Source of the DNA: JADCRZ01 sp031399065
Lineage (GTDB): Bacteria > Bacteroidota > Bacteroidia > Chitinophagales > Chitinophagaceae
Length of the DNA: 64,000 nucleotides
Assembly: GCA_031399065.1 (NCBI GenBank)
Contig: JANNOM010000054.1
Span: 1-64,000, forward strand
Reading direction: 5' to 3'
A program made the translations under genes and the position numbers. The notes beneath the pieces are model-generated. The model did not search any database. It was not told the DNA's origin and saw only the letters and a program-made list of their open reading frames with translations. Shown here piece by piece: positions 33,725 to 43,432 of the stretch (the first letter of the stretch is position 1; every line of letters begins with the position of its first letter).

Positions 33725-36592
33725 ATGAATATATATTTTACCTCTCCCCCCAGGTATTTGTTTTTATGTGCATCTTGTTTAGCTCTTCTATCTCATGAGG
33801 TAAAGGCTGTTACACATAGTAAATGGGCGTTAAGCCAGTTTCAAAAAGATTTGTTTCAAGAAGACTCAGCAGCAAACAATTCTGTAGATCTGATTTATTT
33901 TAGAAGTAAAAAGAGCACCACTACCACCTCTTCGAGTGTGGTTAAAGGTGCTGATATTGCAAGAACACCTGTAGTACCGTTTCCTTTAGCAATAACAGGA
34001 AGGCTGGCGGGCTTACAAGTTTCACAGGGGTCAGGTCAGCCACTAAATGAAGGCTTTAGTTTCAACTTAAGAGGACAGGCACCATTGGTATTAATTGATG
34101 GTATTCCCAGAAACTTAACTGAGATTGGGAATGACGAAATCGAATCAATCACTGTTCTAAAAGATGCTGTATCTACAGCTATGCTGGGCATCAGAGGATC
34201 TGGAGGAGCTATTGTAGTTACTACCAAAAAAGGGTTAGAAAATAGCCAACAAATCAATTTCACGTCACAATTTGGAACTCAACGCCCAACAAAAAATCTA
34301 ATTACACAGCCATTAGACTCTTATCAGTACGCTACTTTATACAACGAAGCGCTAGGAAATGATGGCCTTTCGGTTTTGTCAAACGGCTTCAGCCCTCAAA
34401 CTTTAGCTGGTTACCAAGATGGTTCTGATCCTTTCAAATATCCAAATGTTAACTGGCAAGATGAAGTTTTGAGAAAATCATCCAGCTATTCCAGATATAA
34501 TTTAAATACTCGTGGTGGTGGCAAGTTTGCAAAATACTTTGTAAATCTGGAGCATACCAATCAGGAAGGAATATTCAAAACAGACGAAATCAATAAATAT
34601 AATACAAATGCCTCCGGCAAGAACTATTTTATGCGATCCAATTTGGATATGCAGATAAATGACAAGCTTAGCGCAGGCATTTATATTCAAGGTAGAATTT
34701 TAAATAGAAATGAACCCGGAGTAAGATTTTCAAGCAATAACATATTTAGTGCGCTGACCAATACCCCGCGAGGCGCATATCCCATTTTTAATGCGGATAA
34801 TTCCTACGGTGGTTCATCATTATATCAAAACAATATTGTCGCTCAAAGCATAAGTTCAGGGTACTCTGTTTTTTATAATAGAACAGTATTATCTGACTTT
34901 AATATTAAACGCACTTTGAATGAAATTTTACCCGGCTTGTGGGTAAAAGCCAGAGCTTCGTTTTTCAGCAATTTGGGTGAAAACATCGTTAGAAACAAAA
35001 CTTTTGCAACATTCGAACATGTTGGATCCAATCCCACCACTGGTGCAGCAATATACAGGCAATACGGTACTACGAGTCAAACAAGCAATACAAACTTTGT
35101 AGACTTCCAAAACAGATCTGATTTTCAGGAATTATCGTTCGGATACTCAACAAAATTTAAAAAGAACCATGCATTCAATGGTCTTTTATTAGCCAACAGA
35201 GATAATCTTATTTCGGGTACCAATATAACTTCCAATCTCCCTTACACTATTCAAGGTATTTCTGGCCATGGAGATTATAATTTCAAAGAAAAATACATGT
35301 TCGAATTTTCGTTTGGCTGGAATGGTGCTAACCGGAATCCTCCGGATGGTAAGTTTAACTATGGCTTTTTTCCTGCGGTCGGCCTGGGATGGGATATCAG
35401 CAAAGAAGAATTTATGCAGAAATCAGTTTGGATAAATCAACTGAAACTATATGGCTCTTACGGAAAAACCGGTAGAGATAACGGAGATTACTTTACTTAC
35501 ATTCAAAGCTTCAACACAACTCGAGGTATTACTTTAGGATCAACAGCAGGAGGCGCCACTGGCAGGGTAGAGACTGGTTTAGCCAATCCAAATACCACCT
35601 GGGAGAAAGCCGATAAATTAAACATTGGCTTTAAATCAGCTTTTTTAAATGAAAGTTTATCATTCTCTGTAGAGTATTATTCCAACTCACTATATGATTT
35701 AAAAATTACACGCGGCAATAACTCCAGTCTGTTAGGCATCGACTTTCCTACTGAAAATATCGGAAAAGAAAGATATCGTGGCGTAGAAACGGAACTTTTC
35801 TGGAGCAAACAGACAAAAAAACTTGGCTATTCCATCGGTATTAATGCAAGTTTCCAAAATTCAAAATCAATCTTTTCTGATGAGCCTAATCTGAAATACG
35901 ATTATATGGAAAGAACCGGGAAGAGAATTGGACAGCGATTCGGCTATACTGCGGAAGGGCTTTATCAATCACAAGCCGACATTGATAACAGCTCAAAGAT
36001 AGAGGGTTATAAGCCGCAACCGGGAGATATAAAATACAAAGATCTTAACGATGACGGTTTGATAAACCAGTTTGACATAAACGCTATTGGAACCACCAAG
36101 CCACTTATTCTGACAGGCATGCAATTGGGTTTAAATTTCAAGGGGTTTAATCTCTCTGCATTTTTGCAAGGAATATTTAACCGGGAAATTTATCTCAGCG
36201 GAGATAGTTATTTCGCATTTCAAAACAGTGGAAGAGGTCAGGCTTTTGAACACCACCAGAACCGTTGGACGTCCGCAACCGCTGCTACAGCAACATATCC
36301 CAGATTAAGTACTGGAGCAGGGCCCAACAATGGAAACCCGAACAACCAGGCAGTTTCATCTTTTTGGTTATCTAAAGGTAATTATGTTCGTGTCAAGTAC
36401 CTGGAATTTGGATACACGGTACCCGGCTCAATAACTAATAAGATAAAATTAAAAAACACCCGCTTATTTATCAATGCTTTAAATCCACTAAGCTTTAATT
36501 CTAAAACTTTAAAAGATGTTGACCCTGAAGAATTTACCGGTGCCTATCCTATTCAGAAAGTTTATACTCTTGGCTTAACCATTCAATTATAA
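33725..36592 (+). CDS. SusC-type TonB-dependent receptor (no N-terminal carboxypeptidase-like domain)
   Basis: A 955-residue outer-membrane receptor that, with its SusD partner, imports glycan fragments using TonB energy. After an N-terminal signal-like segment (RYLFLCASCLALLSHEVKA) and about 50 further residues it goes straight to the plug: ITGRLAGLQVSQGSGQ, NLRGQAPLVLIDGIPRN, IESITVLKDAVSTAMLGIRGSGGAIVVTTKKG (residues about 90-175). The 22-strand barrel follows and ends in VYTLGLTIQL. The carboxypeptidase-regulatory-like domain normally found before the plug is missing, unlike in the second SusC here. The susD gene follows after 17 bp. Confidence 0.92.
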   Translation: MNIYFTSPPRYLFLCASCLALLSHEVKAVTHSKWALSQFQKDLFQEDSAANNSVDLIYFRSKKSTTTTSSSVVKGADIARTPVVPFPLAITGRLAGLQVSQGSGQPLNEGFSFNLRGQAPLVLIDGIPRNLTEIGNDEIESITVLKDAVSTAMLGIRGSGGAIVVTTKKGLENSQQINFTSQFGTQRPTKNLITQPLDSYQYATLYNEALGNDGLSVLSNGFSPQTLAGYQDGSDPFKYPNVNWQDEVLRKSSSYSRYNLNTRGGGKFAKYFVNLEHTNQEGIFKTDEINKYNTNASGKNYFMRSNLDMQINDKLSAGIYIQGRILNRNEPGVRFSSNNIFSALTNTPRGAYPIFNADNSYGGSSLYQNNIVAQSISSGYSVFYNRTVLSDFNIKRTLNEILPGLWVKARASFFSNLGENIVRNKTFATFEHVGSNPTTGAAIYRQYGTTSQTSNTNFVDFQNRSDFQELSFGYSTKFKKNHAFNGLLLANRDNLISGTNITSNLPYTIQGISGHGDYNFKEKYMFEFSFGWNGANRNPPDGKFNYGFFPAVGLGWDISKEEFMQKSVWINQLKLYGSYGKTGRDNGDYFTYIQSFNTTRGITLGSTAGGATGRVETGLANPNTTWEKADKLNIGFKSAFLNESLSFSVEYYSNSLYDLKITRGNNSSLLGIDFPTENIGKERYRGVETELFWSKQTKKLGYSIGINASFQNSKSIFSDEPNLKYDYMERTGKRIGQRFGYTAEGLYQSQADIDNSSKIEGYKPQPGDIKYKDLNDDGLINQFDINAIGTTKPLILTGMQLGLNFKGFNLSAFLQGIFNREIYLSGDSYFAFQNSGRGQAFEHHQNRWTSATAATATYPRLSTGAGPNNGNPNNQAVSSFWLSKGNYVRVKYLEFGYTVPGSITNKIKLKNTRLFINALNPLSFNSKTLKDVDPEEFTGAYPIQKVYTLGLTIQL

Positions 36593-36609
36593 CCATACTC
36601 TTGGAAATC

Positions 36610-38310
36610 ATGAGAAGAAATACATATTTATTAATACTTATTTCGCTGCTTTTGGGAAGCTCTTGTAAAAAGAGGTTTGAGATCGAACCGGAAGAAAGAA
36701 TACTTACGTCTGATGTATTTGATCCTAAAGATGTAGCAGGTGTGTTAGCACTTCAGTACCTGTATGGCATATATTCTTATTTACCCACCGGATTTAACAG
36801 GGTAGGTGGAGATTACTTAGATGCTGGAACAGATGACGCCGTTTCTTCTGTAGCTAGTGGCGGCTCTGTCAATACTTTCACAAATGGCCAGTTAACAGCT
36901 CTTAATTATCCGGACAATTCATGGGAAAACAGTTATACCATGATAAGAAACTCCAATGTTTTTTTAAAAAACATTGGGGTAGTGCCTTTGGATGTTAACA
37001 TAAAAAAACGTGTTATAGCCGAAGCCCGGTTCTTGAGAGCCTTTGCGTATTTTGAATTACTAAAAAGATATGGCGGTGTCCCTTTGGTACAAGACACGAT
37101 ATTTAAGTTGGAAGATAATTTAAATATACCCAGAAATACCTTTGCAGAGTGTACAGAGTATATAATTTCCGAGTGCGACGTCAGTGCAATCGATTTACCC
37201 TTAGGCTCAACTATTGCAAGTGGCGAATTTGGTAGAATTCCCAGAGAGGCTGCATTAGCCTTAAAATGCAGGTTATATTTATATGCTGCCAGTCCACTAT
37301 TTAATGGTGGTGGTTTTGAGTCAAATTCTCAAATCCGTGTTTTAACCGGATATGCAACTGCAGACCCTACTCGTTGGCAAAAAGTTATTGATGCCGCAAA
37401 AACCTTAATTGATGTAGGATTTTACAAATTACCTACCGGGTCTGGCACTGCTACTTATTCGTCTGTATTTACCACTAAAGTCAATACAGATATCATTCTC
37501 TCAAGGCAAAGTGGAAATTCAACTTCAATTGAAACAACCAATGCACCGGTAGGTTATGTAGCTCCGGCAGCTAGTAACGGGCGTACCAGCCCGACACAGA
37601 ACTTTGTAAATGCATTTCCAAACTTGGATGGCTCTCCCTATACAGGCAGTTCTACAGATACAAATCAGTATAAAAACAGGGACCCCAGATTAAATGCTAT
37701 AATATTTTACAATGGGGTTAGATGGCTAAATAGACCTGTAGAAACTTTTGAAGGTGGATTGGATAAACCCAATGCACCTTATAAAATCCAAACCCAAACT
37801 TCATACTACTTGCGCAAGTTTATGGGCGATTTTACCACTTCCACTTCCTATTCAAATCAAAGTCATAATTTTCCGTACTTCAGATTTGCGGAAGTTCTTT
37901 TAAACTATGCTGAAGGACTAAACGAGATTGGCGGCCGTACAGAGGAGGCTGTTACTCAATTAATCTCGATAAGGAGAAGAGCCGGAATAACTGCGGGCAC
38001 CAATAACCGATATGGAATACCGTCAGGTATTAGTCAAAGTGCTTTAAGAGATTTAATCAGAAACGACAGAAGGATCGAACTTGCTTTTGAAGAACACCGT
38101 TTTTGGGATATAAGGAGATGGAAATTGACTCCGGCTGATTTAAGCACGAATCTGAAAGGATTAACCATAGATAAAACGGGTACAGTCTTTACATTTAGTG
38201 AAAAAACGATAGGGACAACTTTTTTTCAAGAAAAGTATTATCACATGCCAATACCCTACAGTGAAATTATTAAAAACAATCAATTAATTCAAAACGAAGG
38301 TTATGAATAA
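36610..38310 (+). CDS. SusD/RagB-family glycan-binding lipoprotein 1
   Basis: A 566-residue outer-membrane lipoprotein that forms the lid over its SusC partner. Signal MRRNTYLLILISLLLGSSC with the lipobox G-S-S-C and KKRFE after it. SusD features: ARFLRAFAYFELLKRYGGVPLVQD (residues about 138-161), CRLYLYAASPLFNGGG, FRFAEVLLNYAEGLNE, IRRRAGI and NDRRIELAFEEHRFWDIRRWK near the C-terminus. I chose the ATG at 36610 because it opens the signal; the TTG nine bases upstream is less likely. It sits between two susC genes, in one rightward operon. Confidence 0.94.
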   Translation: MRRNTYLLILISLLLGSSCKKRFEIEPEERILTSDVFDPKDVAGVLALQYLYGIYSYLPTGFNRVGGDYLDAGTDDAVSSVASGGSVNTFTNGQLTALNYPDNSWENSYTMIRNSNVFLKNIGVVPLDVNIKKRVIAEARFLRAFAYFELLKRYGGVPLVQDTIFKLEDNLNIPRNTFAECTEYIISECDVSAIDLPLGSTIASGEFGRIPREAALALKCRLYLYAASPLFNGGGFESNSQIRVLTGYATADPTRWQKVIDAAKTLIDVGFYKLPTGSGTATYSSVFTTKVNTDIILSRQSGNSTSIETTNAPVGYVAPAASNGRTSPTQNFVNAFPNLDGSPYTGSSTDTNQYKNRDPRLNAIIFYNGVRWLNRPVETFEGGLDKPNAPYKIQTQTSYYLRKFMGDFTTSTSYSNQSHNFPYFRFAEVLLNYAEGLNEIGGRTEEAVTQLISIRRRAGITAGTNNRYGIPSGISQSALRDLIRNDRRIELAFEEHRFWDIRRWKLTPADLSTNLKGLTIDKTGTVFTFSEKTIGTTFFQEKYYHMPIPYSEIIKNNQLIQNEGYE

Positions 38311-38328
38311 TCAAGTAAAAACATTAGC

Positions 38329-41300
38329 ATGAAAAAAATATTATTCATTATAACTTTACTTTTTAGCAACCATTACCTGGTTGTGGGCCAAAGCAAACAG
38401 ATTAGCGGGATAATCAAGGATGAAACAGGCCCTTTACAAGGTGCAACTGTTACGGAAAAAGGAGTTGCTACCAACGCTACAGTTAGTGATGTAAACGGAA
38501 AATTTGTACTCAATCTAAAATCAGATTCATATACAATTATCGTTACATCAATTGGGTATGTATCTCAACAGATGGACGTAAAAGCCAACAACAATTTAAG
38601 TATTACATTGACATCTGATTTAACATCATTCGAAGATGTAGTGGTAGTGGGCTACGGAGCCATAAAAAAACCTAACGTAACTGGCGCCATAAGCTCGATA
38701 AGTGGAACAGAGCTTCAAAAAAATCCCTCACCAAATTTACAGAATGCCTTAGCCGGCAGGGTAACTGGTTTTTCCAGTGAGCAACGTGGCGGACAACCCG
38801 GTAAAGATCGGGCTTCTTTTAACATCAGAGGAATAAGTACTTTTGATGGATCAAATAGCCCGCTGATAATTGTTGATGATATTGAATTTTCTTATGATCA
38901 ATTCGCAAATTTAAATGCAAATGAAATTGAAAGTCTGAGCATACTGAAAGATGCGTCTACAACGGCAATTTATGGCATTAAAGGCGCTAATGGGGTAGTT
39001 TTAGTAACTACAATAAGAGGTAAAACCGGTAAGCCAAAGATTTCCTTTATATCGGAGTACGCTTTGTCTACACCCGCAATATTTCCAAAATTTTTAAATG
39101 CGTTTGAGTCAGCTTCGTTATTTAGAAAAGCACAGGAAAATCAAAACAATTCTGAAGCGACACCTAATCCCAATTTTCCTTTTCGACATACACCGGCAGA
39201 TTTGGAGCTATTTAAAAATGGAACAGACCCATACGGGCACCCCGATAACAACTGGAAGGAACTATTATTTAAAAAATATGCTAAACAATTAAAAAACGTT
39301 TTCAATATTAGCGGAGGCACAGAGAAAACCAAATATTTTGTTTCATTAGGTTATTTAGATCAGGGAGGGCAGGGTAGAGATTATAGTGTTGACTTGAATA
39401 GTCAAGAGTATTACAAACGTTATAATTACCGATCAAATATTGACCTTGCCGTTACCAAGGATTTAGATCTTCGCTTCGATTTATTTGGCAGCGTAGATGA
39501 GCAAAGTCAAAATAACAGCGGAGGTAATCTTTTTGATCTTTACGGGCGGCAAAATGAAACGTCTCCCTATAACTATCCTATATACAATCCAGATGGCAGC
39601 TTGGGTTATAGCTTGTTACAAAGAACCGTTTTTGATAGAAATAACAACAATCTTATTGGTAGATTAATGTATGGCGGCTATACCAGAAATTTCAATAACA
39701 ATATAAATTTACTGACATCTGCTAACCAAAAACTAAATTTTATTACTAAAGGTTTATCGGTAAAGGCGGTAGTTTCTTATAGAAGTTTTTACGATTATCA
39801 ACGCTCTCTGAACCGTCCTAATAATGGATTTCAATCTTATATTTATATACCTGCTACAAACTCCTACACATTTGGCCAAACAGAAAATACGTATAGGCTT
39901 GCTACCCCTTCCCTGTCTTACAATGCCGGAAGCACCAATAGATCGCTAACCTTACAGGGTATTTTGAATTATAGCCGTTCTTTTAAATCTCATAATGTAT
40001 CTGGATTATTTTTATATAATCTCAACAGCAAATCTTCTGAGGATGATCCTGATAATCCAAATGATGATGAGTATAATTTTATTCCAGAAAACTTTCGAGG
40101 GTATACCGCGAGAGTTGGTTATGATTATGCGTCAAAGTATATCATCCAGCTTAGTGGCGCTTATAATGCCACTGATCGTTTCGGCGGTGATGGAGGAAAC
40201 CGATTAGGATTTTTCCCTGCAGTAAGTGCTGGCTGGAATGTTGCCGAAGAACAATTTATCAAAAAGAATTTTTCCTTTATTAACCAGTTTAGATTAAGAG
40301 GTTCTTACGGTTTATCCGGATCAGATGGTACAAATGGCGTGTATTCTTACAAAAGAATATACTCTTCCGGTACTAGCACAGGTTTGTTTGGTACTTCTCC
40401 AAATAATCCATCTGGCAGCTTAGTAGAAGGCACACTACCCTCTGATGAGGTTACTTGGGAAAAGGAAGAGAAACTAGATCTTGGGCTTGACTTTGCCTTT
40501 TTTAATTCTAAACTGTCAGGTGCGATCAGTTATTTTAACAACTACCGTAATGATATTCTTACTCAACGAGGAGATATTTCTAATGTATTCGGAAATGCCT
40601 TACCTAAAGTCAATGTTGGTAAAACAAATAACAGGGGCTATGAGTTAGAACTAAGCTTTAGAAATACTGTTGGTGGGAATAGAGATTTGACTTACAGTCT
40701 GCGAGGTACTTACTCCGTTGCCAAAAATAAAATTCTTTTTAGAGGAGAGGCCATTTCTAGTGCTGTTCCCTGGCAGGCAACTACCGGTCATCCTATTAAT
40801 TCTATAATTAAATATACCTGGTCTGGTAAATATTATTCCCAAGCTGATTTACTAGACCCTAAAGTACCAAAACCGACAGCGCTTAAAGCAAGGCCCGGTG
40901 ATTTTATTTTTAAAGATATTAATGGTGATAACGTTATAGACGACGCCGACCAGTCTGTTTTTGGAAACACTAATATTCCCAATACAGTTTATGGCTTTCA
41001 GTTCAATGTCGGATATAAAAATATCCAGTTACAATTAGCATTTCAAGGAGTTACCGGTGTCACTTCAAGTTCCGGAGGCGCTTTGACTTTTCCAACAGTT
41101 GGTAATTTAAGAGAAATACATAAACAACATTGGACACCTGAGCTTGGCGATAATGCTATATTTCCACAATTGTATACTGTTTCTGCGTTACAAGGTAGTG
41201 GTCCAACTCAATTCCCTAATGATTTCTGGCAGAGATCAGCAGATTATCTTAGATTAAAAACTGCTGAGTTGAGTTATAGTTTTGGGCCTAAGGTGTTAAA

Positions 41301-41469
41301 GAGATTAAAAATACAAGGACTAAGAATTTATACCAACGGGTATAATCTACTAACCTGGTCTAAATTTGCAGACTTTTATGAGCTTGACCCCGAAGTGGCT
41401 ATTAATCCTTCCGGTTATAATTATCCTCCGAACCGGAGCTACAACTTGGGATTAAATGTTACATTTTAA
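38329..41469 (+). CDS. SusC-type TonB-dependent receptor 2
   Basis: A 1046-residue classical SusC. Signal peptide (MKKILFIITLLFSNHYLVVG), carboxypeptidase-regulatory-like domain (residues about 23-95: ISGIIKDETGPLQGATVTEKG...VNGKFVLNLK), the TonB-box-like FEDVVVVGYGAIKK, then the plug (LAGRVTGFSSEQRGGQPGKDRASFNIRG...IESLSILKDASTTAIYGIKGANGVVLVTT) and the barrel ending in SYNLGLNVTF. Only 18 bp separate it from susD1 and 10 bp from susD2, so all four genes are probably one transcript. Its partner is susD2. Confidence 0.96.
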   Translation: MKKILFIITLLFSNHYLVVGQSKQISGIIKDETGPLQGATVTEKGVATNATVSDVNGKFVLNLKSDSYTIIVTSIGYVSQQMDVKANNNLSITLTSDLTSFEDVVVVGYGAIKKPNVTGAISSISGTELQKNPSPNLQNALAGRVTGFSSEQRGGQPGKDRASFNIRGISTFDGSNSPLIIVDDIEFSYDQFANLNANEIESLSILKDASTTAIYGIKGANGVVLVTTIRGKTGKPKISFISEYALSTPAIFPKFLNAFESASLFRKAQENQNNSEATPNPNFPFRHTPADLELFKNGTDPYGHPDNNWKELLFKKYAKQLKNVFNISGGTEKTKYFVSLGYLDQGGQGRDYSVDLNSQEYYKRYNYRSNIDLAVTKDLDLRFDLFGSVDEQSQNNSGGNLFDLYGRQNETSPYNYPIYNPDGSLGYSLLQRTVFDRNNNNLIGRLMYGGYTRNFNNNINLLTSANQKLNFITKGLSVKAVVSYRSFYDYQRSLNRPNNGFQSYIYIPATNSYTFGQTENTYRLATPSLSYNAGSTNRSLTLQGILNYSRSFKSHNVSGLFLYNLNSKSSEDDPDNPNDDEYNFIPENFRGYTARVGYDYASKYIIQLSGAYNATDRFGGDGGNRLGFFPAVSAGWNVAEEQFIKKNFSFINQFRLRGSYGLSGSDGTNGVYSYKRIYSSGTSTGLFGTSPNNPSGSLVEGTLPSDEVTWEKEEKLDLGLDFAFFNSKLSGAISYFNNYRNDILTQRGDISNVFGNALPKVNVGKTNNRGYELELSFRNTVGGNRDLTYSLRGTYSVAKNKILFRGEAISSAVPWQATTGHPINSIIKYTWSGKYYSQADLLDPKVPKPTALKARPGDFIFKDINGDNVIDDADQSVFGNTNIPNTVYGFQFNVGYKNIQLQLAFQGVTGVTSSSGGALTFPTVGNLREIHKQHWTPELGDNAIFPQLYTVSALQGSGPTQFPNDFWQRSADYLRLKTAELSYSFGPKVLKRLKIQGLRIYTNGYNLLTWSKFADFYELDPEVAINPSGYNYPPNRSYNLGLNVTF

Positions 41470-41479
41470 ATTACAAAAA

Positions 41480-43243
41480 ATGAAAAAGCTGCCATTAATA
41501 ATAGCTATATCGTTATTTATATTGTCTTGTAAGAAATCAACGTTCTTGGATGATAAGATAGAAGCGTTTACAGAAGAAAGCATATTTGCCGATAGTATTC
41601 AAACATTAAATTTTATAAATAAAATTTATCTTGATGCTGGCTATTCTTTTGGGCCTAACCGTTTTAATAGTCCTGTTGGAACCAGCAATATGGAGTTAGC
41701 TACAGATAACGCGGAAGGGCTGGATAATCCCGGCATTTTCGGAGATGCCATTGCCAGGGGGAATATGAATTCAAGAGCTATACAAAATACGGGTTTCTAT
41801 CAAACTGATAAAGATTTTTATAATACTCCATATAAAAATATCAGAAGAGTGAATACTATTCTCGCTAAACTTCCAACAACACCATTTTCCATTTCCACGA
41901 AGAAAAGGATCGAGGGTGAAATTAGATTTCTAAGAGCATGGTATTATCACTATCTAGTTATTGCCTTTGGTGGAGTGCCTATAGTTAACGATACGGTCTA
42001 CGGTATTAATGATGTTCCTGATTTGCCAAGATCTAATTACAAAGATTGTGTGGAGTATATTTCAAGCGAACTGGATAAATCTGCTTCACTTTTGGACGAT
42101 GTAGTTTATGTGGATGCTGATTTTGGACGAGCCACTAAAGGAGCGTGCTTAGCTTTGAAATCAAGAGTATTACTGTATGCTGCCAGCCCTCTTTTTAATG
42201 GCGGAGCATTAACTACCGATGCTGCATTAATTCCGCTTATCAGCTACCCTACCGCTGATATTAACCTATGGAAAGCAGCGGCTGATGCTGCCGAAGCAGT
42301 AATCAATCTCAATATATATGCTCTTAATGAAAACAATACAATACGTCCCGGATATGGCTTTTATGATTTGTTTTTAAAACGGATAAACACAGAATATATA
42401 TTTCAATACAATCGTCCTACTCAGAAAGAATTTGAGGCTATTTATTTACCACCAAGTAGATCTGGTAGTAATGTTATGAGGCCCACACATAATTTAGCAG
42501 AAGCTTTTCCGATGAGGGATGGGAAACCTATTACTGAAAGTCCGTTATATAATGCATCTAATCCGTACGTTAACCGCGACCCACGTTTTGATAATTCAAT
42601 TATACATAATGAGATGGTGTATATGTCTAACAATGGTACCAGAACTGCGGTATTAACGTATCAGTCGGCTGGTTCAACCATTCCAAACACCTCATCGGAT
42701 GCTTATACACCTTTAAATAGATTTACCGGTTATTTTTCCAGAAAAATGTTGGATGAGAACTTAACTAATTTTGGTACACCTGCAGGTAATACACAAAGAT
42801 CTTGGCCATTGATGCGTTATGCAGAAATTCTCTTAAGCTATGCTGAAGCCATCAATGAAGCTGGTGAAACTAATAAAGCCTATTCAAAAATCATTGATTT
42901 GCGAAGAAGAGCGGGCATTTTGCCCGGTACAGATAATCAATATGGCTTAAAAGTTAATATGTCTCAGATAGAAATGCGCGAATTGATTAGAAATGAAAGA
43001 AGGATTGAGTTAGCTTTTGAAGATCAACGTTGGAATGATATTAGAAGATGGAAGATTTTGTCAACCGTTTTTAATGGTTATAATAAAGTACAGATAATAA
43101 CGAGAACTGGTACTAATACTTATACCTATGCAGCGGCCAATAGTACAAGGCTTCTAAATTATAATGCAAATTTACATCTGTTGCCAATACCTTTATTAGA
43201 GGTCGCAAAAATGCCTAAAATAATTCAGAATCCAGGCTGGTAA
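41480..43243 (+). CDS. SusD/RagB-family glycan-binding lipoprotein 2
   Basis: A 587-residue lipoprotein. Signal MKKLPLIIAISLFILSC with the lipobox I-L-S-C and KKSTFLDD. SusD motifs are GEIRFLRAWYYHYLVIAFGGVPIVND, SRVLLYAASPLFNGGA, MRYAEILLSYAEAINEAGE, LRRRAGILPG and NERRIELAFEDQRWNDIRRWK, in the same order as in the first SusD. The ATG at 41480 opens the signal; an upstream in-frame ATG at 41456 lies inside the end of susC2. It completes the second SusC/SusD complex and is the last gene before the locus terminator. Confidence 0.95.
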   Translation: MKKLPLIIAISLFILSCKKSTFLDDKIEAFTEESIFADSIQTLNFINKIYLDAGYSFGPNRFNSPVGTSNMELATDNAEGLDNPGIFGDAIARGNMNSRAIQNTGFYQTDKDFYNTPYKNIRRVNTILAKLPTTPFSISTKKRIEGEIRFLRAWYYHYLVIAFGGVPIVNDTVYGINDVPDLPRSNYKDCVEYISSELDKSASLLDDVVYVDADFGRATKGACLALKSRVLLYAASPLFNGGALTTDAALIPLISYPTADINLWKAAADAAEAVINLNIYALNENNTIRPGYGFYDLFLKRINTEYIFQYNRPTQKEFEAIYLPPSRSGSNVMRPTHNLAEAFPMRDGKPITESPLYNASNPYVNRDPRFDNSIIHNEMVYMSNNGTRTAVLTYQSAGSTIPNTSSDAYTPLNRFTGYFSRKMLDENLTNFGTPAGNTQRSWPLMRYAEILLSYAEAINEAGETNKAYSKIIDLRRRAGILPGTDNQYGLKVNMSQIEMRELIRNERRIELAFEDQRWNDIRRWKILSTVFNGYNKVQIITRTGTNTYTYAAANSTRLLNYNANLHLLPIPLLEVAKMPKIIQNPGW

Positions 43244-43369
43244 TTACTGTTTTTATTGGGGAGCGGGGTTGATTAAAAAATGATAGTTGAGCCCACACTC
43301 CCAATTGCTGAGAACAGAATTTAATTTCTGCGTGTCTGCTAATTCCACCACCCGGTGACACTTTCTTAG

Positions 43370-43409
43370 AAAAAAGAGGCTGTCTCTTTGTTGAGACAAC
43401 CTCTTTTTT
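43370..43409. terminator. Bidirectional terminator; right edge of the AT-rich locus
   Basis: AAAAAAGAGGCTGTCTC (43370-43386) pairs with GAGACAACCTCTTTTTT (43393-43409) with one C-A mismatch, loop of 6 nt. It can end the susCD operon and the leftward HU-domain gene. Its core is nearly the same as that of the groEL terminator. Confidence 0.85.
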
Positions 43410-43432
43410 GTGTGTCTGTATACTCCGGTATT

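Larger units (their letters stand above)
20754..43243. other. Polysaccharide utilization locus (AT-rich)
   Basis: Eleven sizeable genes plus one tiny reading frame form a carbohydrate locus: GH105-type hydrolase, heparinase II/III-type lyase, AraC regulator, beta-helix/T9SS protein, DapA-family aldolase, IclR regulator, GH28-like lipoprotein, and two susC-susD pairs. It is visibly richer in A+T than the genes on both sides, and related stem-loop terminators lie at 20486 and 43370. Sulfatases, a hybrid two-component sensor, an ECF-sigma/anti-sigma pair and kduI/kduD are all missing. A uronic-acid-containing glycan such as pectin, a glycosaminoglycan or a related polymer is the likely substrate (inference). 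Confidence 0.8.

Noticed and set aside
33725..33990. First SusC considered as a 5'-truncated pseudogene
   Set aside because: A signal-like N-terminus, plug and full barrel are in one open frame; lack of the carboxypeptidase-like domain is compatible with a functional receptor.
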